Origin: Kappaphycus alvarezii
Lineage: Eukaryota > Rhodophyta > Florideophyceae > Gigartinales > Solieriaceae
Length of the DNA stretch: 64,000 nt
NCBI GenBank assembly: GCA_002205965.3
Contig: NADL03000538.1
Span: forward strand, 248,001-312,000
Reading direction: 5' to 3'
Shown here: positions 19,169 to 28,991 of the stretch, one piece after another
Position numbering within the stretch: the stretch's first letter is position 1
Layout: each line of letters starts with the position of its first letter
Position numbers and translations under genes: made by a program
The notes under the pieces: generated by a model
Told to the model about the DNA's origin: nothing
Seen by the model: the letters and a program-made list of their open reading frames with translations, nothing else
Databases searched by the model: none

Positions 19169-20356
19169 TTATTCCAGAAGATGAGTAAAGAGCCCGTCGC
19201 GTAACTTGGGGTCGAACCACGTGCTCTTGGGTGGCATCACAACGCCCTGGTCCGCAATGGTCAGGAGATCATCAAGCGCGGTCGGATGTAGAGCAAAGGC
19301 TACCCCCTCTGAACCGGCGGTAATCTCGAGCGCCTTCAATCCTCCGCTGCCACCGACGAAGGCGATCCGCTCATCGCTACGTGGGTTCTCGATCCCGAGG
19401 ATCGGCGCCATCACACATCGTTGGAGAAGACTCACGTCGAGCGCTTCTACCTGGGTGCAACTCGATGGCACCGCAAGCTTAAGCGTATGCCACTGACCGC
19501 CAAAGAATACTCCGAACTGCCCCCGCGCACTTTGGCCGTAGCCCGTCGACAGACCGCCTAACGTCGCTAAACGGTTGCGCAATTCGGCTACACTCAACCC
19601 TCGACGATCTCGAACGACGCGATGATAGGCCAAGATCTTCAGGTGGCTAGTCGGGAAGCTCACGGCGAGGAAACCCGCGCTACCGGCGCGACTCCCCACT
19701 CGCGCTGCGGCAGCCGATCGGTGATGGCCGTCGGCGATATAAATCGGACCGACATGGCGAAAACCCACCTCGATGCTGCGCTTCGCCTCAGCATCGTCGA
19801 TGGTCCATACCCGGTGGCGCACCCCATCTTCAGTCTGAAAATCGAGCTCAGCCGGCCCTCGACTCCCAGCCTCAGCAACGTCATCGATGCGCGCATCATC
19901 ACGGTGGCAGAGAAACACCGTTCCGGACTGAGCCCCCAGAATCTCCATGTGGCGCACGCGATCCGCTTCCTTGTCCGGGCGGGTGTGCTCGTGCTTCCGC
20001 ACCAGATTTGAGCGATAATCGGCCACTGACGCCAAACCGACGACGCCCCGTTGACGGTGGCCGTCTTGGAGCAACTCGTAGATGTAAAAACGTTCTTCGG
20101 TGTCACGTCGAAGAATGCCCTCGGCAATAAAGCGCTCCAGCGTCTGGCGACCCCGGGTATAAACCGTATCGCTTGTGGTGTTGACACTCGGATCGAGGTC
20201 GACTTCCGGCCGGGTTACATGGAGAAAAGAATACGGGTTATTCGCCGTCAATTGGCACGCTTCGTCACGACTCACTACGTCGTAGGGCGGCGAAGCAACG
20301 ACCGCTGCGCGTTCAGGATCGGGACGCAGGGCACGAAATGGCAGAAATGTCGCCAT
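19169..20356 (-). CDS. DUF1015 family protein
   Basis: A 395-residue protein of the DUF1015 family. Motifs include ASPPYDVVSRDEA near the N-terminus, NPYSFLHVTRPE, YEL-type central strands, VRKHEHTRPDKEADR, and IYIADGHHRSAAA near the middle. The DGHHR signature is reminiscent of ParB/Srx-fold nucleotide-binding proteins such as free-serine kinases, so a kinase-like role is possible but speculative. ATG 20356 is chosen because AGGAG lies about seven bases upstream; the frame also allows TTG 20362. It is a single gene on the minus strand between convergent or unrelated neighbours. Confidence 0.8.
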   Translation of the reverse strand: MATFLPFRALRPDPERAAVVASPPYDVVSRDEACQLTANNPYSFLHVTRPEVDLDPSVNTTSDTVYTRGRQTLERFIAEGILRRDTEERFYIYELLQDGHRQRGVVGLASVADYRSNLVRKHEHTRPDKEADRVRHMEILGAQSGTVFLCHRDDARIDDVAEAGSRGPAELDFQTEDGVRHRVWTIDDAEAKRSIEVGFRHVGPIYIADGHHRSAAAARVGSRAGSAGFLAVSFPTSHLKILAYHRVVRDRRGLSVAELRNRLATLGGLSTGYGQSARGQFGVFFGGQWHTLKLAVPSSCTQVEALDVSLLQRCVMAPILGIENPRSDERIAFVGGSGGLKALEITAGSEGVAFALHPTALDDLLTIADQGVVMPPKSTWFDPKLRDGLFTHLLE

Positions 20357-20429
20357 ACCCAAGCTCCTTCCAGCGCTGCACCAGACCCATCGCTATTAGA
20401 CTCCTAAGCACACCACAAGATCGATCGAA

Positions 20430-21098
20430 TTAACCATCGTCTTTCACGGTAACATCGACGATGCGGACCGGCTCCTTAGGAACACCGGCAAAACGACCTC
20501 GGTTCTCGAGAGCCACGCCCGCGATCGCATCGACGACCTCCATCCCCTTCACGACTTTCCCGAAGACCGTGTATCCCGGCGCGCCAGCACTCCTGGCGCC
20601 ATAATCGAGCGAGACGTTATCGCTCAAATTAATGTAGAACTGGCTCGTCGCTGAATCGGGGTCACTGCGACGGGCTAAAGCGACAGTTCCGCGTTTATTG
20701 CTTAAGCCATTATTGGACTCGTTGACCACCGGGGATCGCGTTTCCTTCTGCTTCATGTCGGACGTAAAGCCGCCGCCTTGCACGACGAAGCCGGGAACGA
20801 CCCGATGAAATATCGTCCCGATGTAGTGTTTCGACTTTATATAACTCAAAACATTCGCCACCGATTGGGGGGCCTTAGCGGTGAAGAGCTCGATATCGAT
20901 ACGACCCTTATCGGTTTCGATCACGACATGGGTCGTCTTGCCCCCAGAAGCGCTGGTCTTGGGATTGCTGCTCTTCGCCGGCGTGTCGGCTGCCACGTGC
21001 TCGCTACTCTGAGCATAAACCGCTCCGGCCGAGACGACCGAGAGCAAAACCCCCCAGACACGTAAGTCTCGAGCGATCCAGTCGTGATTGGGTTGCAT
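20430..21098 (-). CDS. periplasmic cyclophilin-type peptidyl-prolyl isomerase
   Basis: Cyclophilins catalyse cis-trans isomerisation of prolyl bonds. The first about 30 residues form a signal peptide (VWGVLLSVVSAGAVYAQS), followed by a Ser/Thr/Lys-rich linker. The cyclophilin domain shows IELFTAKAPQSVANVLSYI, FHRVVPGFVVQGGG (catalytic Arg), the TVALARRSDPDSATSQFYINL stretch and GYTVFGKVVKGMEVVD. This matches bacterial PpiA-type proteins of the envelope. It is divergent from the exporter gene that starts at 21162. Confidence 0.92.
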   Translation of the reverse strand: MQPNHDWIARDLRVWGVLLSVVSAGAVYAQSSEHVAADTPAKSSNPKTSASGGKTTHVVIETDKGRIDIELFTAKAPQSVANVLSYIKSKHYIGTIFHRVVPGFVVQGGGFTSDMKQKETRSPVVNESNNGLSNKRGTVALARRSDPDSATSQFYINLSDNVSLDYGARSAGAPGYTVFGKVVKGMEVVDAIAGVALENRGRFAGVPKEPVRIVDVTVKDDG

Positions 21099-21161
21099 GA
21101 CGGTCCACCTTTTCTTATCGATGTGAAGGCAGCGATATATCCGGTCGTGTTGGGGATCAAG

Positions 21162-22394
21162 ATGGGAGAAATGACGTGTACTCCGGAAACCAGCCGACCC
21201 TCAGAGCCATCTGCCAACCTCCTGGTCGATCTTTTCCTCGAACTCGCGCAACGCATTCATGAGGCAGGCGCCCCGGCCCACCGAATCGAGGACTCGATCG
21301 CAGCCGTGGCCGAAGGCATGGGACGTCAAGTTGAGATCTTGGCCATGCCGACCCTCCTTTTATGTACCGTCGAGGACAACGGCGAGAGCGTGACCAAGGC
21401 CCGTCGGGTTTACCCCAGCGGTTACAATATCCGTCTCCTGATCGCCGCAGATCGTATCGTCGAAGACACGGCACACGGCATCATGACGTCGGAGCAAGCC
21501 CGTGACAAACTCCGTCAGCTTTCGTTAAAAAGCTACCCGCGCGCGTTAAATCCGTTGGCGGTGATGGTGTTGAGTGCATCAATGGCCATGGTCTTCGGTG
21601 GATCGGTTCGGGATTCTTTGGCTTCTGCGGCAATCGGGCTGGTGATCGGGCTGCTCGTCATACCGCGCTGGCGCAGTCCTCATATGTTGAACGTCAGCGT
21701 GTCATGTGCTGCGGTTATTGCGGCTTCGTTGACCAACTACTTTTTTGATATTTCAATCGCTACCGTCGCGCTGGCCAGTTTTATCGTCCTCGTCCCCGGA
21801 TTGACTCTCACGGTGGGGCTCATCCAGCTCGGAACTCGTCACCTTGTTTCCGGCACAGCTCAAATCATGGCCGCCCTTATCGCATTTCTGGAGCTTGGCT
21901 TCGGCGCGGCGCTCGGCAAGCACTTGAGTCAACGCATCTTTGGCGCGGCGCACCCGCCGGTCTCCACTCCAGCACCTGATGCCATTGTACTCGTGATGTT
22001 GGGGATGACCACCTTTAGCCTTCTGGTGCTCTTCAACGTGCCTTTCCGTGAATTTGGGGTGGTGCTTGCAAGCTCGGCCATCGCGTTTTTTGGAGCCCGC
22101 TACGGCGCTCTAACGCTCGATCCTCTGCTCGGGGCGTCGGTTGGATCTTTTGCCGTCGGTCTATTCTCGAACGGCTATGCCCGGATCCGGCGAGCTCCGG
22201 CCATGCTTCCCCTGGCACCCGCGGTACTTTTGCTGGTCCCGGGTAGCCTCGGCTACCGCAGCCTTGAATCCTTCCTCGCTGCGGAAACCACTCAAGCCAT
22301 CGACGCGGTTTTCTCCTCATTTGTGATCGGAACCTCGATCGTCAGCGGTTTACTTTTAGCTAATTCGGTGATCGCTCCACGGCGTCGGCTCTGA
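21162..22394 (+). CDS. threonine/serine exporter-type membrane protein (ThrE family)
   Basis: ThrE-type transporters export threonine and serine. The protein has an N-terminal soluble part with LAQRIHEAGAPAHRIEDSIAAVAEGMG and PTLLLCTVED, then about ten hydrophobic helices from residue 130 on, covering both the ThrE N-terminal transmembrane domain and the DUF3815-like C-terminal half in one chain. ATG 21162 is preferred (GGGGA upstream) because the longer frame at 21084 would overlap the start of the divergent cyclophilin gene. Substrate is inferred from family only. Confidence 0.85.
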   Translation: MGEMTCTPETSRPSEPSANLLVDLFLELAQRIHEAGAPAHRIEDSIAAVAEGMGRQVEILAMPTLLLCTVEDNGESVTKARRVYPSGYNIRLLIAADRIVEDTAHGIMTSEQARDKLRQLSLKSYPRALNPLAVMVLSASMAMVFGGSVRDSLASAAIGLVIGLLVIPRWRSPHMLNVSVSCAAVIAASLTNYFFDISIATVALASFIVLVPGLTLTVGLIQLGTRHLVSGTAQIMAALIAFLELGFGAALGKHLSQRIFGAAHPPVSTPAPDAIVLVMLGMTTFSLLVLFNVPFREFGVVLASSAIAFFGARYGALTLDPLLGASVGSFAVGLFSNGYARIRRAPAMLPLAPAVLLLVPGSLGYRSLESFLAAETTQAIDAVFSSFVIGTSIVSGLLLANSVIAPRRRL

Positions 22395-22413
22395 TAGTCC
22401 GGTTGCTATCGAT

Positions 22414-23598
22414 TCAACGCCGGTTATTCGGGCTTGCTTGGCGTTTGCCTCGCTTTGGAGTTTCATTCGCCGCGTGGACATCTTTGTCCGAGCCATTCAG
22501 CCGGGCTTCGGCGTCGTGGTTTTGAGCCTTCATGGTGTCAGCACCGCCTACAACCTGGGGCACCAGACCGAAATGAAGCCGAACCTGTTCATCGATTTCC
22601 CGGGCGATCTCCCGGTGCTGGCGTAAGAATTCTCGAGACTGATCCCGCCCCTGGCCCAAACGCTCGCCGCGGTAGGAGTACCACGATCCGGCCTTGTCGA
22701 TGATGCCAATGTCTGTGGCCATATCGAGAAGATCGCCGGTCTTGCTGATGCCTTCGCCGTACATGATATCGAACTCATGCTCGCGGAACGGCGGGGCCAA
22801 CTTGTTCTTGACCACCTTAACCCGGGTTCGATTACCCACGACCTTATCGCTGTCCTTGATCGCTCCGATACGACGAATGTCCATACGAATCGAGCTATAA
22901 AACTTAAGTGCGTTGCCACCCGTAGTCGTTTCGGGGCTGCCGAACATCACGCCGATCTTCAATCGGATCTGGTTGATAAAGACCACACAGGTCCGGCTCT
23001 TCGCAATAATACCCGTTAATTTTCGGAGCGCTTGGCTCATCAATCGAGCCTGCAAGCCGACGTGGGAGTCGCCCATTTCCCCTTCGATCTCAGCTCTCGG
23101 CACAAGCGCAGCCACCGAATCAACCACAAGAATATCGATCGCGTTGGAACGCACCAACATCTCTGCGATTTCAAGCGCTTGCTCCCCGGTATCCGGCTGC
23201 GAGATCAAGAGATCATCGGTGCGAACCCCGAGCTTCCGGGCGTAGGCCACATCGAGAGCGTGTTCAGCGTCGACGAATGCGGCGATCCCGCCGCTCTTTT
23301 GCGCCTCAGCTACCGCGTGGAGCGTCAGGGTGGTTTTACCGCTGGATTCTGGGCCATAGATCTCGACGACACGTCCCCGAGGGATCCCTCCGACTCCAAG
23401 GGCGACGTCTAGACCGATAGACCCGGTGGAAATCGTCGGAATATCGGTCGCGATGGCCTCATCCTCACCGAGGCGCATGATAGAACCCTTGCCGAACTGC
23501 TTTTCGATGGCACCGACCGCGAGCTCGATCGCTTTTTCGCGATCAAAACCGCCCCCGGCGCCCTTTGCGTGCTGCTCCTTTGAATCTCGCCCCGCCAT
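22414..23598 (-). CDS. recA: recombinase A
   Basis: RecA forms filaments on single-stranded DNA for homologous recombination and SOS induction. The 394-residue protein carries Walker [10 protein letters not shown], the ATP-capping residues, loop L1/L2 region ([24 protein letters not shown] and [22 protein letters not shown] positions), and a variable acidic/basic C-terminal tail. The ATG has AGGAG upstream. In the 217 bases before it I see no recognisable LexA site. It stands alone; neighbours recX or alaS-like genes are absent. Confidence 0.97.
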   Translation of the reverse strand: MAGRDSKEQHAKGAGGGFDREKAIELAVGAIEKQFGKGSIMRLGEDEAIATDIPTISTGSIGLDVALGVGGIPRGRVVEIYGPESSGKTTLTLHAVAEAQKSGGIAAFVDAEHALDVAYARKLGVRTDDLLISQPDTGEQALEIAEMLVRSNAIDILVVDSVAALVPRAEIEGEMGDSHVGLQARLMSQALRKLTGIIAKSRTCVVFINQIRLKIGVMFGSPETTTGGNALKFYSSIRMDIRRIGAIKDSDKVVGNRTRVKVVKNKLAPPFREHEFDIMYGEGISKTGDLLDMATDIGIIDKAGSWYSYRGERLGQGRDQSREFLRQHREIAREIDEQVRLHFGLVPQVVGGADTMKAQNHDAEARLNGSDKDVHAANETPKRGKRQASPNNRR

Positions 23599-23815
23599 CG
23601 CGTTACTCCTCTGCTATCGGCTCTTGCCGTCCAATCGAAACTTACCGGATACAACGACCACCACCGATTGCTATCGCATTCGGCTGTGACAAATTTTTTG
23701 AGCATTGGGCTAGCGCCAGGCATCCTCATAATTCAGCGGCGCTCGGAGTGCATCTCGGTTTCAGAAATTCAAAGGGCAAAGTGAACCCGCGGCGCAACGA
23801 GCAGCTCGAGGAAGG

Positions 23816-25642
23816 ATGGTTGCCATCATGGTGTCGATGCTCGCTGCGATGAGCGCCGGAGGAACTCGAGACCATGAGATCGTTTCCCGGCTTGAGCGAT
23901 TATTCCTCCGCGTGGCTATTTTCGAACTCGAGGGGATCTCTGCCCGACTGATCGCATCTCAGGGAATTCCCGAACGCGACCGAGAAGTTTCGCTCATCGA
24001 CCGAACACCATTGCGTTCGGCGGTAGAAGCGGCTTCGCTGATTGTCGGCTCCGGCCGCGACACGAACATTCAGGGTCTGTTGCGCCAACTCTCCATCGAC
24101 GAGCCGCGCGCATTCGCTGTGGTCCCATGGGTCGATCGCGGACGCATCGCAAAACTGATCTACGTAGACCGACAGCAAGAGTCTTGGCCGGTATCACTGA
24201 CCGCTGAACTGTGCGCGATCTGCCAACAGCCCGAGCGCGAACGCCATGAGGCCGTACTTCGACCGCGTCCTTCCACGAGGCGCTACCAGCCCCGGCGCAA
24301 CACCGCGGCTTCTCGATGGGCCAAACCCGACGACGCGCGTTTGGAGAAGGGCTATGCCCCTCGGGCAAAGCCGATCAATGCTCGCAATACCGGTGACGTT
24401 GCCCAGCACTCCATCGTCGAATTAACCCCAAGGTATGAAAACGAATTATGGGCCACTCAGAACCGAGAGCTACTCGAAGCGCTTACGGCGGACTACGCTG
24501 ACATCGACATCGAATCGACCCCGAAGCGCAAAACCCCGGTTCAAACCGGGGCTCTGCCGGAAGTCGAGCCCCCACCGCATGAAGAGAACGTGGTTTCGGA
24601 TTCGGTTGTGATCACCGCGAGTGGTGCCTGGTCGCTCCCCCGACGCTCGTCGCCGTCATGGCGGCCTAAGCTCGCGGTGGCCGCCGTCGCGCTCGGACCA
24701 TTTCTGGTCTCGGCCGCACTTGCGGCCAGCGCCCTACGACCTGTCGGGGGCGAAATCGCCCGCTTCCAAATCACAGCGGGGGAGGGTTTCGATACGATTG
24801 CGACGAGACTTGAGGATGCGGGCATCGTGCGGAGTGCTCATGCGTTTCGGGTTGTGGCGCGTCTTCGCCATGTCGACCACAACCTGCGGGCCGGAAGCTA
24901 CCAACTGGATCGAAACGCGGGAACATGGGCCACCGTGTCCGAATTGACCCGTGGGCAAGTTCACCTTCGCCGCATCACGATTCCCGAGGGGCTCACCCTC
25001 AACCAAATAAGTCAGCGGGTAGCCAACGAGGGCTTGATGAGCGCGGAGGCATTCCTCGATGCGGCGACCAACCCCGCGTTGTTGAACAAGTTCGGGATCC
25101 CCGCAGACTCTGCCGAAGGCTACCTTCTCCCCGAAACCTACCGGATCGACGAAGATCTCGCTCCTGAGGAGCTCCTCGTTCTCATGATCGAGCATTTTTT
25201 TGAGGCCGCAGCCCAATTCCCGTCGCTACGCTCTCTAGCGCCCAATGAACTCCACCAACACGTGATCTTGGCTTCTATCGTCGAGCGCGAAAGCCGCAAA
25301 ACCGACGAAATGAAACGAATTGCCGGTGTATTCAAAAACCGGTTGTCCAACGATATGCGCCTCGAGTCTTGCGCGACGATCCAACACATTCTCGGCGAAC
25401 CCAAAGTACATCTAACGTTGGATGACATCCGCATCGTTCACCCCTATAACACCTATCTGAACGAGGGACTTCCGCCGGGACCGATCGCCAACCCTGGACG
25501 CACGGCACTCGCCGCGGTAGCCGAACCCGAACATCATAACTTCTTCTTCTTTCTCGCACGCGAAGACGGCAGCGGTCGCCATTATTTTTCGAGAAATTTT
25601 CGGGAACATCAGCGTCTTCAAGAAAAAGTCCGGCAGCCCTAG
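23816..25642 (+). CDS. mltG: MltG-type endolytic transglycosylase with long N-terminal domain
   Basis: MltG cleaves nascent glycan strands and sets their length. Residues about 310-608 form the YceG/MltG module: FQITAGEGFDTIATRL (LysM-like part), ITIPEGLTLNQISQ, GYLLPETYRI, and the catalytic glutamate near residue 490 in LASIVERES. A transmembrane helix (about residues 285-308) anchors it. The unusual part is the 280-residue cytosolic N-terminus. Residues 20-135 look like a divergent GAF-like sensor (FAVVPWVDRGRIAKLIYVDRQ), followed by an Arg/Pro-rich linker. Standard MltG is about 340 residues with a very short N-terminus. GAGGA precedes the ATG at 23816. Confidence 0.88.
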   Translation: MVAIMVSMLAAMSAGGTRDHEIVSRLERLFLRVAIFELEGISARLIASQGIPERDREVSLIDRTPLRSAVEAASLIVGSGRDTNIQGLLRQLSIDEPRAFAVVPWVDRGRIAKLIYVDRQQESWPVSLTAELCAICQQPERERHEAVLRPRPSTRRYQPRRNTAASRWAKPDDARLEKGYAPRAKPINARNTGDVAQHSIVELTPRYENELWATQNRELLEALTADYADIDIESTPKRKTPVQTGALPEVEPPPHEENVVSDSVVITASGAWSLPRRSSPSWRPKLAVAAVALGPFLVSAALAASALRPVGGEIARFQITAGEGFDTIATRLEDAGIVRSAHAFRVVARLRHVDHNLRAGSYQLDRNAGTWATVSELTRGQVHLRRITIPEGLTLNQISQRVANEGLMSAEAFLDAATNPALLNKFGIPADSAEGYLLPETYRIDEDLAPEELLVLMIEHFFEAAAQFPSLRSLAPNELHQHVILASIVERESRKTDEMKRIAGVFKNRLSNDMRLESCATIQHILGEPKVHLTLDDIRIVHPYNTYLNEGLPPGPIANPGRTALAAVAEPEHHNFFFFLAREDGSGRHYFSRNFREHQRLQEKVRQP

Positions 25643-25708
25643 CGGATTTTACGAGTTACGAGGACAATTCTGTTGTTTATAAATTCTAATTAGTTAACAT
25701 GAAAAACC

Positions 25709-26836
25709 ATGAAACATGTTTTTCTGCTATCCGTCTTGGTGTTCCGTTGCGGTGGTATTCCGATGGCCGGCCCAACACGGTCTAACACCACAATTGTGGT
25801 TTGGAACGCGGACGCCGCGGTGAATGAGACGATTCACGAGCGACTTGGCGACTTTGCCCAATTGGGAGCAAACACAGCTGCGGACGTGATCATTCTGGTG
25901 GAGATGCGCAGTGAGACCAGCGTCGCGCGTTTCGTCGACCAACTCGGGTGGCCGGAAGTCCATTATGCGGTTTCAAAGTTCTCGCAGCGCACAGCGAGTA
26001 GATTATTCACGCTCGAGATGGCGGTGATCTCGAAGCTCAAGATAGAAAACGCCATCGAATACGATACCAGCCATGATCACGTGCACTGGGTACGTGATCA
26101 ATCCGGTCAACCGATCCTGACCATCGACGAGATCGAATTAAAATCGGATGGTATCCCCGATTTTGGACAGCGGCTCGCTCGCACTGATCGTGGCACCCTT
26201 CGTGTGGATTTAGAAAACGGGTTATCGATTTTCCCGGTGCATTTAAAATCTGATCGGGTCTCGAGCTGCTTCCATGATCAAAGCTCTCTCGAACTCACCC
26301 GAGAAAACGGTATCCAGGTTTCAACGGAGCCGCCTCAAACCCACGTGGATAAAGCGCGTGGTTGGGGGTTTCCTCAAGCGACAAAAGAGCGTCGATCTAA
26401 TGCCGTCAAACGAGAACGCGTGATCGCCGCTGTTGCACGGGTGGCCCAAGAAGCGATTGATGACGGACGCTACGCGGTGATCGCCGGTGACTTCAACACC
26501 GCTTACGAACCCGGGAAAAAAGGTGAATTTCCTGAAGACTGCGCTCTTGCTGATTTTGGCTGCGCAAAAGCTCCATTTCCTGCTTCCGCCTGTTCCGACG
26601 GCGACGGTTATGACGACACGTTTGCAATTCTGGAAAGAGGGTATGCGGCTCCAACGAAATGGCAGGTGCTCTCGAGCCGATTGAAACGAACCTTTGCCGA
26701 CGAAGCGTTCGCGGATGCGGCTATTGACCACATCGCTGTACCCATCGAATCGGTTTCAAAGTTCTCACAAGCGCGGCGTATCGATGAGCTTTATGGATCC
26801 GATCACTATCCGATCACGGCCACATTCAAGAACTAG
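25709..26836 (+). CDS. exported endonuclease/exonuclease/phosphatase-family hydrolase
   Basis: A 375-residue member of the EEP superfamily (DNase I-like, Mg2+-dependent phosphodiesterases). The N-terminus MKHVFLLSVLVFRCGG is a short signal-like segment. Catalytic motifs are VVWNADAAV, IILVEMRSE (metal Glu), IFPVHLKS, VIAGDFNTAY, AIDHIAVP and the terminal GSDHYPITATF. A segment near residues 195-225 is Thr/Lys/Arg-rich and may be a family-specific insertion. Nuclease, inositol-phosphatase or sphingomyelinase-like activity cannot be separated by eye. It follows mltG after an AT-rich gap that probably contains its own promoter. Confidence 0.82.
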   Translation: MKHVFLLSVLVFRCGGIPMAGPTRSNTTIVVWNADAAVNETIHERLGDFAQLGANTAADVIILVEMRSETSVARFVDQLGWPEVHYAVSKFSQRTASRLFTLEMAVISKLKIENAIEYDTSHDHVHWVRDQSGQPILTIDEIELKSDGIPDFGQRLARTDRGTLRVDLENGLSIFPVHLKSDRVSSCFHDQSSLELTRENGIQVSTEPPQTHVDKARGWGFPQATKERRSNAVKRERVIAAVARVAQEAIDDGRYAVIAGDFNTAYEPGKKGEFPEDCALADFGCAKAPFPASACSDGDGYDDTFAILERGYAAPTKWQVLSSRLKRTFADEAFADAAIDHIAVPIESVSKFSQARRIDELYGSDHYPITATFKN

Positions 26837-27022
26837 ACCGAGATCAGACGAGCTCGATCCGGTTGGCCGATTGTGATCGTCGCCCTATGATCTTTCGAGA
26901 ATGGACTCGCGCCAATCTCAGCATCAGCCCTCCTTCCCACCCAACCGATTCCTTCCAACCGTGAACCGATCGTTGATTTTCTTCATCTCCTACTTGACCT
27001 GGTCGTTCCTAAACCCGTAGAC

Positions 27023-27041
27023 GAGAATCGTTCTTATTTGC
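27023..27041. promoter_or_regulatory. candidate Fur box upstream of PepSY iron module
   Basis: The site GAGAATCGTTCTTATTTGC matches the common Fur target GATAATGATTCTCATTTGC at 15 of 19 positions. A TTGACC hexamer lies at 26994-26999, so the box would overlap or follow the -10 region. The first gene of the module starts 71 bases downstream. The rest of the gap 26837-27112 shows nothing else I can name. Confidence 0.65.
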
Positions 27042-27112
27042 ATTGGCAAGGATGAGCTCCTGGCTGGCCGTTCAGGGTCTCCGGGCTGCGTTTAACGGGT
27101 TTAGGAGCCCCC

Positions 27113-27370
27113 ATGTGGATCAGAACTCTGACGGGCCTCCTGATCGGGCTCATTCTCACGGCGAGCATTGCCATAGCGTTAGTATTGGTGATGCCATCGC
27201 GACAGGTCGGACTGCTGATGGCGATACTGAGCGGCTTCATTCTCTGGGCCGGCTTTCAGACCTGGGTTTACTGCACACCCAGCCTGAAGCGTGTCATGCG
27301 CTGGTCGGTTCCAGTGCTGCTGGCGACCATGGTGCTTAACGCCTGGCTGATCGTCGGAGGACCGTCATGA
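27113..27370 (+). CDS. small membrane protein of PepSY operon (DUF3649-like)
   Basis: An 85-residue, very hydrophobic protein with three predicted membrane helices. The stretch WAGFQTWVYCTPSLKRVM in the middle is typical of small proteins encoded before PepSY transmembrane reductases in siderophore-uptake loci. The ATG has AGGAG six bases upstream. Its stop overlaps the next start (ATGA, 27367-27370). A role in ferric siderophore reduction is inferred from the operon only. Confidence 0.72.
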   Translation: MWIRTLTGLLIGLILTASIAIALVLVMPSRQVGLLMAILSGFILWAGFQTWVYCTPSLKRVMRWSVPVLLATMVLNAWLIVGGPS

Positions 27371-28947
27371 AGTCGAGGACCATCAATAACGCGATCGAAG
27401 CCCACGGTTGGGTCGGGGTCATCGTTTCCATTGCGCTCTTCATCGTCTTCTGGGCTGGCGGTATCACGCTCTTCTTCCCTGAGGTTTCGGCTTGGTCATC
27501 GGTTCCGCTGCGCCCAACCGAGCTGGTCGCCGGCGAAGCGCCTTCGCTATCGACCATCCTCGAGGAGCGCATCCGCTCCGTCGAACGCAATGAGAAGCAA
27601 CCGGTGTTTGTACGACTCCCGAGCGAGCACTCACCTTTTGTGGAAGTGAACCTTCGGCTCGCCGAAAAAAATGCCGCCGGCAACCGGCGGGAACGCCACC
27701 TGGTCGACCCGTTGAGCGGCGCGCTTCTCGCGACCGCAAATCCCTACCACTACGCGAACTTCCTCTACCGGCTCCACTACAGCCTCAAGCTGCCACAGGG
27801 GCTCTATATCGTGGGTCTCATCACGCTATTCTTCCTGGTTTTGGTTTTCACCGGCATCGTCATCCAGCTCAAAAAGTTGGTGGATCATTTCTTCTTATAC
27901 CGATTCAACAAAGGCCGGCAGATGCGTGCTCACGATCTTCATTCAGTGGCAGGCGTGGTCACCCTCCCGTTTGCGGCACTCTACTCGCTCACCGGTTTGA
28001 TGTTTAATCTCAAGATCCTGATCTATCTACCCGTGTTAATATTTAGCTACGGGGGAGACCGCAACACGTTTCAGAAAGACATCCGACCCGGGCAGCCCGA
28101 GATCGAAGCGGCCGGAGTCGCAGCAGCGCTGCCTGATCTCGAGGCACTATTCGAACGGGTCAAAAAAGAGCATCACGCTGAGGTGACGCGGTTCTCGATC
28201 ATCAATTACGGCGACGAAAACGCCGTGCTCCGGATCAACGCCAACACGGGTGAGTTTGCCGACCAGACCACCTTGTTCTACGAGCCGAAGTCCGAGAGCT
28301 TCCCCAAATCGCTGAACCTGCGTGAAGAAAGCATTTTCCTGGCCGGGATCACGCCTTTATTCACCCTCCATATGGGCAAATTCGGTGGTGCCGGCGTTCG
28401 CTTGCTGCTCCTCGCGCTAGCGTTTGGCGTCTGCGGCATGATCATCGCAGGAAACGTGCTCTGGTTGATCAAGCGGGAAAAGAAACTCGTAAAATTCCGT
28501 CTCAGCCATAAGGTGGTCCGTGGGCTCACCCTCGGCGGATGTACCGGCGTCGTGCTCGCAACCTGCGTAGGTTTCCTGCTCGAACGAGCCCTTCCGGCCG
28601 ACCTCGGTGGACGAACCGCGCTCGTGCAGTGGAGCTTTGCGGGTGTTCTAGCCGCAGTGACCATCGTCGGCTTCGCGGTATCGAAGATCCGACCCTTCTT
28701 GAGCCGGTGCGCATGGATCTCTGCGCTAACCCTGTCGATACTGGTGGTCTTCGACCTCGTGGTCTACGGCCAGCAGATGGCGAAACTTTGGGCCCAGGGT
28801 GACGCCGCGGTGGGTGCGGTCGCGACCGGCTTCGCGGTGAGTGCGGCCTGCTTTGCTTGGTTGGGCAGGTGGCTGGACCGAGGACAGAATACCCCACTCG
28901 TCGAAGGCACGACTTCGATCGATTCATCGTGTTCTGTCGCAAGGTAG
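27367..28947 (+). CDS. PepSY transmembrane protein, ferric-siderophore reductase type
   Basis: A 526-residue inner-membrane protein of the PepSY-TM family (PiuB/FsrB-like), which reduces ferric iron from siderophores using membrane haems. Helix 1 begins HGWVGVIVSIALFIVFWAGG. Conserved histidines occur in LYRLHYSLKLP, MRAHDLHSVAGV and TLHMGKFGGAG, as expected for haem ligands. PepSY-type soluble segments lie between helices. Additional helices at the C-terminal end (from about residue 380) extend the core. It is translationally coupled to the small protein before it and followed by a DUF3325-like gene. Confidence 0.87.
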   Translation: MKSRTINNAIEAHGWVGVIVSIALFIVFWAGGITLFFPEVSAWSSVPLRPTELVAGEAPSLSTILEERIRSVERNEKQPVFVRLPSEHSPFVEVNLRLAEKNAAGNRRERHLVDPLSGALLATANPYHYANFLYRLHYSLKLPQGLYIVGLITLFFLVLVFTGIVIQLKKLVDHFFLYRFNKGRQMRAHDLHSVAGVVTLPFAALYSLTGLMFNLKILIYLPVLIFSYGGDRNTFQKDIRPGQPEIEAAGVAAALPDLEALFERVKKEHHAEVTRFSIINYGDENAVLRINANTGEFADQTTLFYEPKSESFPKSLNLREESIFLAGITPLFTLHMGKFGGAGVRLLLLALAFGVCGMIIAGNVLWLIKREKKLVKFRLSHKVVRGLTLGGCTGVVLATCVGFLLERALPADLGGRTALVQWSFAGVLAAVTIVGFAVSKIRPFLSRCAWISALTLSILVVFDLVVYGQQMAKLWAQGDAAVGAVATGFAVSAACFAWLGRWLDRGQNTPLVEGTTSIDSSCSVAR

Positions 28948-28991
28948 CAGCACCTCTCGTCCCCTCCCCCGAATTCCGGAGATAACCGATA

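Noticed and set aside
23599..23815. LexA/SOS box before recA
   Set aside because: No match to the enterobacterial, Gram-positive or GTTC-type patterns that I know; absence by eye does not exclude an unusual LexA site.
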